A stretch of DNA of 64,000 nucleotides from [Eubacterium] saphenum (GTDB taxonomy: Bacteria > Bacillota > Clostridia > Peptostreptococcales > Anaerovoracaceae), in NCBI GenBank assembly GCA_004555725.1, contig SFHC01000008.1:21624-85623 (forward strand), given 5' to 3'. The position numbers and the translations under genes were made by a program. Every line of letters begins with the position of its first letter. The stretch's first letter is position 1. Shown piece by piece: positions 16,381 through 24,427 of this stretch. The notes under the pieces were generated by a model. It saw nothing but the letters and a program-made list of their open reading frames with translations, made no database searches and was not told the origin of the DNA.

Positions 16381-17835
16381 ATGAGTAAAAAGGAAGCGCA
16401 CACGTCTTTGAAAAAAGACCAGCTGGGATTCTTTGAAGTTGTCGCGCTGTCTGTTGCGATCATCGCACCGACATTTGCAAGTTCAATGAATCTCGGCATG
16501 ATGGTCAGCTCAGCGGGTTCGGCCATCGGATTTGTATTCGTTATTTCTGTATTGATGCTGCTCTGCGTTGCGATGAGCTTTGTCAAATTCGGTCAGAGAG
16601 TGGCGTCTGCCGGTTCGGCGTACACATATGTAAAAGCCGGACTGGGCGATAATGTTTCAACCATCACAGGATGGGGACTTCTGCTTGCGTATTTCACATT
16701 TACAAGCGGATGCTCATCTGCATTTGGCTATCTTCTGTCCGCGTTCATCAAGGAAGTTTCCGGTGTAACGGTTCCGTGGATATATCTTGCTGTTCTCGGC
16801 ATTGTTGCGATTTGGCTGATCACCTACTATGACATCCAGCTGTCCACAAGAATCATGCTGTTCGTAGAACTTGCATCCACAGTGCTGCTGGTTGTCGTTG
16901 CTATTTTCATCGTGGCAAAGGTCGGGCAGGCCGGCGGAATTTCTGCGATGCCGTTTAAGCTGAAGGGCGCGTTCATGCCGGACGGAAGCAAGGTTACCGC
17001 AGCAGGAATCGGAGCCGCAATTGTTCCAGCGGTCCTCTGCTTCGGCGGATTTGAAGGCGCGGCATCTCTGGGTGAGGAATCCAGAAATCCAAAGAAATAT
17101 ATTCCTCTTGCTATTTTAAGTACAGTCATCTTTGCCGGTGCAATCTTTGTCATCATGGCATGGGCAGAAATGAATGGTTTCGGCCTGACAAAAGCTGGCC
17201 TGACCAAGTTTGCTAATTCTGGATCTTCGGTTGTAGAACTGTCCAGCATGTACACCAACAACGGAATTACCATTCTGGTAACGCTCGCGATTGTAGTATC
17301 TGCGTTTTCTACAGCACTTGGATCTATGACAGCATCCACTCGTATGCTGTATGAGCTGAGCAAGGAACACAAGGCTCCGGCTGTTTTCTCTCGTGTACAT
17401 AAGACGCATAATACGCCGTACACTTCTGACCATACAATCTTTGTGATCGCGCTGATTCCGCCGATTGCAATGTATGCGGCATCCCACGGAGCGGTTTCCG
17501 GAACAGATGTGTTCGGAACGGTGGCAACGGTCGGTATTCTAGGTCTGATCCTGACCTATGCTCTGACCTGCCTGAGCTCAATTGTGTATTTCACAAAGGT
17601 CCGCGACGGCAAGAGAGAATGGACCTGGCAGGTTGTATTTCCTGTAATTGCCATTGCAGTCATGGCTTACTGCTTCTACGGCAACCTGGTTGGAAATTCA
17701 CTGGCTGTCATCACCTTTATCGTTTTGATTGCCGGATTCATTGTCACGAAGGTTTATCAGCACAGAGCCGGTTATTCAGCAGACGAGAAGCTGAACCAGG
17801 CAAAAGCGGCTGCCGGAAACGGACAGACGCTGTAA
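16381..17835 (+). CDS. APC-superfamily amino acid permease
   Basis: This 484-residue membrane protein has about 12 hydrophobic helices. The amino acid-polyamine-organocation features are clear: helix 1 with VALSVAIIAPTFASS, helix 2 region MSFVKFGQRVASAGSAYTYV, and FGGFEGAASLGEESRNPKKYIP in the helix 6 to loop 6-7 region. It is likely to import or exchange an amino acid; the substrate cannot be read. AAGGGAG precedes the ATG. A perfect terminator lies about 160 bp downstream. Confidence 0.9.
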   Translation: MSKKEAHTSLKKDQLGFFEVVALSVAIIAPTFASSMNLGMMVSSAGSAIGFVFVISVLMLLCVAMSFVKFGQRVASAGSAYTYVKAGLGDNVSTITGWGLLLAYFTFTSGCSSAFGYLLSAFIKEVSGVTVPWIYLAVLGIVAIWLITYYDIQLSTRIMLFVELASTVLLVVVAIFIVAKVGQAGGISAMPFKLKGAFMPDGSKVTAAGIGAAIVPAVLCFGGFEGAASLGEESRNPKKYIPLAILSTVIFAGAIFVIMAWAEMNGFGLTKAGLTKFANSGSSVVELSSMYTNNGITILVTLAIVVSAFSTALGSMTASTRMLYELSKEHKAPAVFSRVHKTHNTPYTSDHTIFVIALIPPIAMYAASHGAVSGTDVFGTVATVGILGLILTYALTCLSSIVYFTKVRDGKREWTWQVVFPVIAIAVMAYCFYGNLVGNSLAVITFIVLIAGFIVTKVYQHRAGYSADEKLNQAKAAAGNGQTL

Positions 17836-17991
17836 AACAGGCTGCCGAGGGATTCCCGGCTGCAAGGTCGGTAAGGTGATCGCAGATTGCCAGTTGCCGA
17901 AGATTGCAGGTCGGCCGCGGCGCGCCGGCTGTTCAGGGATGGCAGAAATATGGAAGACAATGTATCATCAGCTGGTTTGAGCCTTGCTAAG

Positions 17992-18040
17992 GGCCGCGGA
18001 ACGATCGCGAGAAAATGATCGTTCCGCGGCCTGTGTTTTT
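17992..18040 (+). terminator. Rho-independent terminator after the APC permease
   Basis: GGCCGCGGAACGATC (17992-18006) pairs perfectly with 18017-18031 and is followed by a run of T. The stretch 17836-17990 shows no gene. Confidence 0.9.
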
Positions 18041-18080
18041 TTGTCGGAGGAAAGGGAGAGCGAGGCGATGTGTGACGTGG

Positions 18081-18093
18081 GTATACAGTATAC
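18081..18093 (+). repeat. Solitary GTATACAGTATAC core
   Basis: A perfect copy of the 13-bp core of the 102-bp arrays, here without CGTCC arms, between the permease terminator and the gene remnant. Confidence 0.75.
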
Positions 18094-18170
18094 CTTGATA
18101 GGAATAAAAAGAGCAGAAAGGTGACACGAGGTGCAGATGCTGGGATGCAGGGTTATGTATGAATAAGGTT

Positions 18171-18488
18171 ATGCATGAATATAGTCGCTGCTTCCGGAAT
18201 GAGTTCATGGAAATGCGAGAAAAGGGATTTTCGTCTTTTGTACCAACGATTGAAGCAGAAGAAATGGGTAATAAATTCCTCTTGCTTTCCCCATAGAAGT
18301 CAAATAAGATGGATGGACGATGAGCGTGTTCGCAAGTTTATCGGGAAAAATGACAATATGAAAAACAGGTGCTGGATCAGCCAAAGTATATGAAAAATAC
18401 GTTCTGGAAACTGCAGCATTATCAGGTTGAATTAAGTACAATCATTCCTGAAAATGACTGCGTGAGACTGTTCCGTCAGAGCATGTAA
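18171..18488 (+). pseudogene. Probable decayed gene upstream of the toxin-antitoxin pair
   Basis: A frame from ATG 18171 gives 41 plausible residues before a TAG at 18294-18296. The neighbouring frame then reads sensibly (MDDERVRKFIGKND), and from about 18351 the first frame again gives a coherent stretch (KNTFWKLQHYQVELST) to TAA 18486-18488. The alternation of frames and internal stops suggests a broken small gene. Base composition is more AT-rich than in the metabolic genes. I recognise no family. Confidence 0.4.
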
Positions 18489-18504
18489 AATAAGGAGTAA
18501 ATGC

Positions 18505-18533
18505 TTGATAATATGAGATATATACCATATAAT
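18505..18533 (+). promoter_or_regulatory. Promoter of the toxin-antitoxin operon
   Basis: TTGATA (18505-18510), a 17-bp spacer and a perfect TATAAT (18528-18533) lie just upstream of the toxin start. The antitoxin would be expected to repress here. Confidence 0.75.
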
Positions 18534-18551
18534 GATCTTAGAGGTTAAAAT

Positions 18552-18908
18552 ATGAGATTTACAGTTGAATTTTATCAGAAAGAAAATGGTGAAGTTCCGG
18601 TAAAGCAATTTATAGATGCACTGGAACCGAAGATGGGAGCAAAGGTGTTATCCATGTTGGAAATATTGGAAGAACGGGGTAATACACTCAGGCTTCCGTA
18701 CAGCGGTCCATTGGGAGATGGAATTTTCGAACTGCGATGCAAATTTGGAAGTGATATTACTCGTACACTTTATTTCTTCTATGAAGGTGCTACGATTGTA
18801 TTAACCAATGGGTTTGTGAAAAAGACGCAGAAAACGCCGATGGCTGAGATTCAGTTGGCAAAAGACAGAAGAGAAGATTATCTACGCCGGAAGGAGGATA
18901 CAAAATGA
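18552..18908 (+). CDS. Type II toxin, RelE/HigB-like phage Gp49 family
   Basis: This 118-residue basic protein resembles Gp49/HigB-like mRNA interferases of the RelE/ParE superfamily: N-terminal FTVEFYQKENGEVPVKQFI, central GDGIFELRCKFGSDITRTLYFF, and the C-terminal LTNGFVKKTQKTP with the Lys/Arg residues of the nuclease surface. Such toxins cleave mRNA at the ribosome when the antitoxin is lost. Toxin-first order with a downstream HTH antitoxin is the usual layout. The last four bases overlap the next gene. Confidence 0.9.
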   Translation: MRFTVEFYQKENGEVPVKQFIDALEPKMGAKVLSMLEILEERGNTLRLPYSGPLGDGIFELRCKFGSDITRTLYFFYEGATIVLTNGFVKKTQKTPMAEIQLAKDRREDYLRRKEDTK

Positions 18909-19198
18909 CACTTCAGGAATATAAAGACGAGAAAATGAAGGACCCGGAATTTGCAAAGGCATATGAGGAAGTTCAGCCGGAAATGAATGTCATCCGGGCA
19001 ATTATTGAGGCCAGAACCTCTCAGCATCTTACACAGAAGGAATTATCGATAAAGACTGGAATTGACCAGGCAGAAATCAGTAAACTGGAGAATGGGACCA
19101 GAAACCCATCAATAAAGTTACTGCAGCGGTTAGCTGATGGCCTTGGAATGGTTTTAGAAATATCCTTCCGACCGAAGGAAGACGTAAAGAAAGCGTAA
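18905..19198 (+). CDS. XRE-family antitoxin
   Basis: This 97-residue protein has a helix-turn-helix at about residues 40-90, with LTQKELSIKTGIDQAEIS and LENGTRNPSIKLLQRLA as the typical recognition helix region. The acidic N-terminal helix is probably the toxin-binding part. ATGA overlap with the toxin gene implies coupled translation. It should neutralise the Gp49-like toxin and autoregulate the operon. Confidence 0.9.
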   Translation: MTLQEYKDEKMKDPEFAKAYEEVQPEMNVIRAIIEARTSQHLTQKELSIKTGIDQAEISKLENGTRNPSIKLLQRLADGLGMVLEISFRPKEDVKKA

Positions 19199-19254
19199 CG
19201 CAAGAGGAAGAATATACTTTGGGGTTGTTCGGAAGAAAGAAGTATACCCTAAAA

Positions 19255-19300
19255 GGCCTGACCGGAAGGAAAAAACAATTTCCTCGGTCGGGCTTTTTAC
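19255..19300 (+). terminator. Terminator of the toxin-antitoxin operon
   Basis: GCCTGACCG and CGGTCGGGC arms pair, with GU and a short bulge, around an A-rich loop; TTTTT follows (19294-19298). Confidence 0.75.
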
Positions 19301-19315
19301 AAACAAGAAAAGAGG

Positions 19316-19350
19316 CCCCTGCACTAAGGCATAAACATATGCTTAGTGCA
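19316..19350 (-). terminator. Terminator of the trp operon
   Basis: On the minus strand GCACTAAGCATA pairs with TATGCCTTAGTGC and a pyrimidine-rich tract with TTTT follows (19305-19312). It lies 15 bp beyond trpA. Confidence 0.7.
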
Positions 19351-19364
19351 ACAGCTCCTTTAAA

Positions 19365-20138
19365 TCAGGCGCGAATGGCGTCTTTCATGCTCTGGACGTA
19401 GTCGCCGATCCCGGAAACGGAGCCGCGGCCTTTGGCGGCGACTTGTTTGACGATGGCGGAGCCGACGATGGCGCCGTCGGCGAACTGGGTCATCCGGGCG
19501 GCCTGTTCCGGGGTGGAGATGCCGAAACCGACGGCGCAAGGGGTGTCGGTGTTCTGACGGATGATGCGGACGATGTGGCCGATGTCGGTTGTGATTTTTG
19601 TGCGGGTTCCCGTGACGCCCAGGGAGGAGACGACGTAGATGAAGCCGGTGGCTTCTTTTGCGATCATGGAGATGCGGTCTTCGGAGGTCGGAGCGATCAT
19701 GGAGATCAGATCGAGGCCGTATTTCTCGCAGGTCGGGGCAAAGTCGGCGCGTTCTTCGTATGGGACATCCGGGAGAATCAATCCGTCGATGCCGGCTTCT
19801 GCAGCGAGGGAAATGAATTTCTCGGTGCCATAGGAGAAGACGACGTTGGCGTATGTCATGAAGACCATTGGAATCTTGACGTCCTGGCGGATTTCACGGA
19901 CCATCTGGAAGATCTTGTCGGTGGTGACGCCGCCGGAGAGTGCGCGGATGTTGGCTTCCTGAATGACCGGGCCTTCTGCGGTCGGGTCGGAGAACGGGAT
20001 GCCAAGCTCGATCAGGTCGGCTCCGCGCACGGCCATTTCTCTGACGATCGCTTTTGTCGTGTCGAGATCCGGGTCGCCGCAGGTGATAAATGGAATAAAT
20101 GCTTTTCCGTTCTGAAATGCTTCTTTAATCTTACTCAT
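19365..20138 (-). CDS. trpA: Tryptophan synthase alpha subunit
   Basis: This 257-residue TIM barrel cleaves indole-3-glycerol phosphate to indole, which is channelled to the beta subunit. The catalytic Glu is in LIELGIPFSDPTAEGP and the second catalytic Asp is in AGIDGLILPDVPYEE; YVVSSLGVTGTR and GFGISTPEQ form the phosphate site. The start overlaps the end of trpB by 8 bp. It is the last gene of the operon. Confidence 0.96.
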   Translation of the reverse strand: MSKIKEAFQNGKAFIPFITCGDPDLDTTKAIVREMAVRGADLIELGIPFSDPTAEGPVIQEANIRALSGGVTTDKIFQMVREIRQDVKIPMVFMTYANVVFSYGTEKFISLAAEAGIDGLILPDVPYEERADFAPTCEKYGLDLISMIAPTSEDRISMIAKEATGFIYVVSSLGVTGTRTKITTDIGHIVRIIRQNTDTPCAVGFGISTPEQAARMTQFADGAIVGSAIVKQVAAKGRGSVSGIGDYVQSMKDAIRA

Positions 20139-21334
20139 CGATATTCTCCCCTCTGTATCGTGCGATTGCTGCGCAGTCCTTGTCGCCGCGGCCGGAAATG
20201 GTGACGACGATGATCTTGTCTTTGTCCATCTGCGGAGCGATTTTCATGGCGTAGGCCAGTGCGTGTGACGATTCGATGGCCGGAATGATGCCCTCCATGC
20301 GGGAGAGGTATTCAAACGCGTTGACGGCTTCATCATCGGTGATTGGAACATACTGGGCGCGGCCGATGTCGTGCAGGTAGGCGTGTTCCGGCCCGATTCC
20401 CGGGTAGTCCAGTCCGGCGGAGATAGAGTATACCGGGGCGATCTGGCCGTATTTATCCTGGCAGAAGTAGGATTTCATGCCGTGGAAGATGCCCTCGCGT
20501 CCGGTCGCGATGGTTGCGGCGGTTTCAAAGGTGTCTACGCCGCGGCCGGCTGCTTCGCATCCGATCAGCTGAACGTCTTTATCTTCGATAAAGTTGTAGA
20601 AGCTTCCGATGGCGTTGGATCCGCCGCCGACACAGGCGATCACGGCGTCAGGAAGCCGGCCTTCTTTTTCAAGCATCTGTTCCTTGATTTCCTTGGAAAT
20701 GACGGCCTGGAAGTCGCGGACGATGGTCGGGAACGGATGCGGACCCATGACGGAGCCGAGGCAGTAGTGTGTGTCCTCGATCCGGCTGGTCCACTCGCGC
20801 ATGGCCTCGGAAACGGCGTCCTTCAGTGTGCCTGTGCCAGTGGTAACTGGAACGACATCTGCTCCGAGGAGCTTCATTTTATAAACGTTCAGAGCCTGGC
20901 GCTTCGTGTCTTCAATTCCCATGAACACGACGCATTCCATGCCCATCAACGCGGCAGCGGTTGCCGTTGCCACACCGTGCTGTCCGGCGCCGGTCTCGGC
21001 GATCAGGCGGGTCTTTCCCATTTTTTTTTGCGAGGAGGGCCTGCCCCAGAACGTTGTTGATTTTGTGGGCGCCGGTGTGGTTCAGATCTTCACGCTTCAG
21101 GTAAATTTTGGCGCCTCCCAGGTCTTTCGTCATTTTTTTCGCATAGTACAGGCGGCTCGGACGTCCCGCGTAGTCGTTCAGAAGGTCCGTGAGTTCCCGG
21201 TTGAATTCCGGGTCGTTCTTGTATTTATCATAGGCTTCTTCCAGCTCGATCACGGCATTCATCAGGGTTTCCGGAATATACTGGCCGCCGTGCTGACCGA
21301 ATCTTCCTCTGGATTTTGATTTTGCTTCTGCCAT
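20131..21334 (-). pseudogene. trpB: Tryptophan synthase beta subunit, frameshifted in a run of nine A
   Basis: Two overlapping frames together give one complete TrpB. The upstream frame (from 21334; SD GGAGGAG six bases before this ATG) carries FGQHGGQYIPETLM and NHTGAHKINN with the PLP lysine, up to QALLAKK. The downstream frame resumes at MGKTRLIAETGAGQHG and runs to 20131 with GGGSNAIGSF. They meet at an A9 run (minus strand; T at 21021-21029). With eight A the protein would be continuous. As written, the frame is off by one and would stop after a short wrong tail. The cause could be a homopolymer sequencing error, a real mutation or slippage rescue. All other catalytic motifs are intact and both neighbours are whole. 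Confidence 0.9.
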
Positions 21335-21360
21335 TTCAGGCTCCTCCATTTCTTATTCTT

Positions 21361-22761
21361 TTATTTCACAGCCTTGCGAAGGGCTTGCATCTTTTCTAAA
21401 TCTTTTACACCGTCTGTTTCCAGACTCGAACTCGCGTCGACGGCGAACGGATGAAATTTCCGGATCGCGTCTGCGGCGTTTTCCGGACCGAGACCTCCGG
21501 CCAGGATAAACGGGCGGCGGAATCCGTGAAAATCGTTTAGAATTGTCCAGTCGAACGGCTCGCCGGTTCCGGCTCCATTGTCGAGCAGGATCAGGTCGGC
21601 AGGTGAGTGTTCAGCTGTCTTCAGATCGGCTTCTGAACGGATTCTGAATGCCTTGATAATCTGAATGCGATTCAGCCCCGAAGCATCCAGCGCGGAGCGG
21701 AGTGAACAGATATCATCTTCTGTTTCCTGTCCGTGCAGCTGAATCAAGTCGATGGTTCCTGCCTCTGCAATTTCAACCATGTCCGTGATGTCTGCGTTGA
21801 CGAACACACCGACTGCCTGAATATCCGGATCCAGAGATTTTTTCAGGCGGTGTGCCTCATCCGGTTCAATATAGCGGCGCTTGGTTGAGTCAAATATAAA
21901 TCCGATGTACTCGGGTTTTACTTTGTTCGCATACCGAATGTCTTCCTCTCTTCGTATTCCGCAGATTTTCAGGCGTGTTCTGCCCTTGAGATAATCCAGC
22001 TCAGCGGATTTATCTTTTGCCCGCATCAGCGTCTCACCGATCAGGACCGCGTCCACATTGGCATCCCGGAGGATGTCGATGTCTTCTGCCGTCTTGATTC
22101 CGCTTTCACTGACAAAAAGAATATTGCAAGGGACCAGCGCCCGGTGATTTCTTGCGTTTCGCACATCGACGGTGAAGTCTTTCAGATTGCGGTTATTCAC
22201 GCCGATAATGCGTGCGCCCGCCCGGATCGCCATATGGATCTCGTCTTCATCGTGTGCTTCAACAAGAGCGGAAAGGCCGAGTGAATCAGCGAGTTCCCGG
22301 TATCTGCGCAGAGTGGCTTCATCAAGCAGAGCACAGATCAGGAGCACTGCGGAAGCGCCCAGGACTTTCGCTTCATAGATCATATATTCATCAATCGTGA
22401 AGTCCTTCCGGATAACGGGAATATGCACGTGCTGCGTGATTTCCTGCAGAATCTGTGTACTGCCCATAAACCATTCCGGCTCGGTCAGAACTGAAATCGC
22501 AGATGCGCCGGCACGTTCGTAATCCTCTGCGATCTGCACATAAGGGAAATCCGGTGCGATAAGTCCCTTGGAAGGGGAAGCCTTTTTACATTCGCAGATA
22601 AAGGAAATATCATCTGCAGCAAGGGCTTTTTCAAACGGGAATCCGGTGTCCGGGTCCAAGGCCAGAGCGCGTTTTTTCATTTCTTCCGTAGAAATGGTCT
22701 CTTTTGCCATTTCCACGCGTTTTCTGGTGGATGCGGCGATGGTTTCTAAAATATTGCTCAT
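21361..22761 (-). CDS. trpCF: Fused indole-3-glycerol phosphate synthase / phosphoribosylanthranilate isomerase
   Basis: This 466-residue protein has two TIM barrels. Residues 1-260 form TrpC: ECKKASPSKG, VIRKDFTIDEYMI with catalytic Lys, and LFVSESGI. Residues 262-466 form TrpF: LKICGIRREEDI with the catalytic Cys, AVGVFVN, and ILAGGLGPENA. The order C then F is the same as in the enteric fusion. It performs two consecutive steps of tryptophan synthesis. It lies 11 bp after trpD and 26 bp before trpB. Confidence 0.95.
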   Translation of the reverse strand: MSNILETIAASTRKRVEMAKETISTEEMKKRALALDPDTGFPFEKALAADDISFICECKKASPSKGLIAPDFPYVQIAEDYERAGASAISVLTEPEWFMGSTQILQEITQHVHIPVIRKDFTIDEYMIYEAKVLGASAVLLICALLDEATLRRYRELADSLGLSALVEAHDEDEIHMAIRAGARIIGVNNRNLKDFTVDVRNARNHRALVPCNILFVSESGIKTAEDIDILRDANVDAVLIGETLMRAKDKSAELDYLKGRTRLKICGIRREEDIRYANKVKPEYIGFIFDSTKRRYIEPDEAHRLKKSLDPDIQAVGVFVNADITDMVEIAEAGTIDLIQLHGQETEDDICSLRSALDASGLNRIQIIKAFRIRSEADLKTAEHSPADLILLDNGAGTGEPFDWTILNDFHGFRRPFILAGGLGPENAADAIRKFHPFAVDASSSLETDGVKDLEKMQALRKAVK

Positions 22762-22772
22762 TCTGTCTGTCC

Positions 22773-23789
22773 TTATTTATTGGATTCTTCAATGAACTCT
22801 TCCAGTTTTCTGTAAGCGGCGCCGCTTTCAACCTGGGATTCTGCAAGGCGGATACCGTCCTTGATGCTGTCGGCTTTTCCTGCCGTGTAGAGAGAGGCTC
22901 CGGCATTCAGCATGACGATGTTGTACTTTGGCCCTTTGACGCCCTTCAGGATATCTCTGGTGATCTCTGCATTTTCTTCCGGTGTTCCGCCGACGATATC
23001 GGCTTTCTCGCAGCGGTCCATGCCAAAGTCTTCCGGCTTGATCACATCTGTGCGGTACCAGCCGTCGCGGAACTCGCTGAGAGTGGTCGGAGCGGATGCA
23101 GAAATTTCATCCAGTCCGTCGTTGCCGTGGAAGATCATGCCGCGCTTGACGCCGAGTTTGGTCAGAACCTTGGAAAGCGGCTCGATCAGGTAAGCGTCAT
23201 AGACACCGAGCATCATCATTTCCGGCTTGGCCGGGTTTGTCAGAGGTCCGAGAATGTTGAATACGGTGCGGATGCCGAGCTCTTTTCTGATGGATCCGAC
23301 GTATTTCATGGATGCATGATATTTCTGCGCGAACATGAAGCAGATGCCGATTTTATCCAGCAGTTCGGTGCATTTTTCCGGTTCCAGAGAGATGTTGACG
23401 CCGAGCGCTTCCAGGCAGTCTGCCGCGCCGCAGAGTGAGGATGCCGCGCGGTTTCCGTGTTTTGCGACCGGAACGCCGGCAGAAGATACAATGAAAGCGG
23501 ATGTAGTGGAAACGTTGATGCTTCCTGCGTGATCTCCTCCGGTTCCGACGATTTCCATGACCTCCCGGCTGTGTGCGACTGGAAGTGCATGTTCGCGCAT
23601 AGCGGCGGCAGAAGCGGTGATTTCATCAATTGTTTCTGCTTTTGTGCTCTTGGTGGACAGCGCTGCGAGGTAAGCGGCATTCTGAACCTGGCTGGTTTCT
23701 CCGTTCATGATTTCGTTCATTACCGCATAGGCTTCATCATAGGTCAGATCGCCTTTTCCGACGATTTTCTTTATTGCTTCAGCAATCAT
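22773..23789 (-). CDS. trpD: Anthranilate phosphoribosyltransferase
   Basis: This 338-residue enzyme joins anthranilate to PRPP. The PRPP/Mg motif is VGTGGDHAGSINVSTTSAF; KHGNRAASS and GPLTNPAKP are further signatures, and the DGLDE region binds metal. AAGGAG precedes ATG 23789. A 56-bp gap separates it from trpG. Confidence 0.95.
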   Translation of the reverse strand: MIAEAIKKIVGKGDLTYDEAYAVMNEIMNGETSQVQNAAYLAALSTKSTKAETIDEITASAAAMREHALPVAHSREVMEIVGTGGDHAGSINVSTTSAFIVSSAGVPVAKHGNRAASSLCGAADCLEALGVNISLEPEKCTELLDKIGICFMFAQKYHASMKYVGSIRKELGIRTVFNILGPLTNPAKPEMMMLGVYDAYLIEPLSKVLTKLGVKRGMIFHGNDGLDEISASAPTTLSEFRDGWYRTDVIKPEDFGMDRCEKADIVGGTPEENAEITRDILKGVKGPKYNIVMLNAGASLYTAGKADSIKDGIRLAESQVESGAAYRKLEEFIEESNK

Positions 23790-23845
23790 GTTTTTCTCCT
23801 TTTGTATGTATGTGTTTTATATGCTATAGTTCAACATCTCGTTGT

Positions 23846-24427
23846 TTATCTGTATTTATGCGCAAGATCCAGGAAATTGGCCAGCATTTGTTTTCCGTCC
23901 GGGGTCATGATGGATTCCGGGTGGAACTGCATGCCGAATACCGGATATTCTTTATGCTGGACGGCCATGATCTCATCATCCTCTGCTTTTGCGATGGTCT
24001 GCAGGCAGACCGGGAGAGAATCCGGATCGGCAGACAGCGAGTGGTACCTTGCGACTTTCGTTTTGTCCGGGAGGCCGCAGAAGAGCGGGGATGCCGTATC
24101 CAGTTCTGCAATGGACTGCTTGCCGTGCATGAGGGTCTTGGCATAGCCGACTGTTCCGCCGTAGGCCATAGCGATGGACTGGTGGCCGAGGCAGACGCCC
24201 AGGATCGGAATGTGGCCGCCGAGTTTCTGTACGGTTTCAATGCAGATTCCGGCGTCTTCCGGACGTCCCGGACCCGGTGAGATGACGATGGCTTCCGGAT
24301 GGAGAGCATCGATCTCTGCAACTCTCATGGCGTCGTTTCGGATGACCTGAATGTCCGGATTGATGGATCCGATCAGCTGGTACAGGTTATAGGAGAAGCT
24401 GTCGTAGTTGTCAATCAGTAAAATCAT
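23846..24427 (-). CDS. trpG: Anthranilate synthase component II (glutamine amidotransferase)
   Basis: This 193-residue class I glutamine amidotransferase supplies ammonia to TrpE. The triad is visible: Cys in GVCLGHQSIA and His-Glu in FHPESIMTPDG. It begins MILLIDNYDSFSYN. The start at 24427 overlaps the trpE stop by four bases (ATGA), which rejects the longer upstream frame. Confidence 0.95.
   Translation of the reverse strand: MILLIDNYDSFSYNLYQLIGSINPDIQVIRNDAMRVAEIDALHPEAIVISPGPGRPEDAGICIETVQKLGGHIPILGVCLGHQSIAMAYGGTVGYAKTLMHGKQSIAELDTASPLFCGLPDKTKVARYHSLSADPDSLPVCLQTIAKAEDDEIMAVQHKEYPVFGMQFHPESIMTPDGKQMLANFLDLAHKYR

Noticed and set aside
21021..21029. Programmed -1 ribosomal frameshift in trpB (A-AAA-AAA slippery site)
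   Set aside because: The downstream frame lies +1, not -1, from the upstream frame, so a dnaX-type -1 shift would not restore TrpB.
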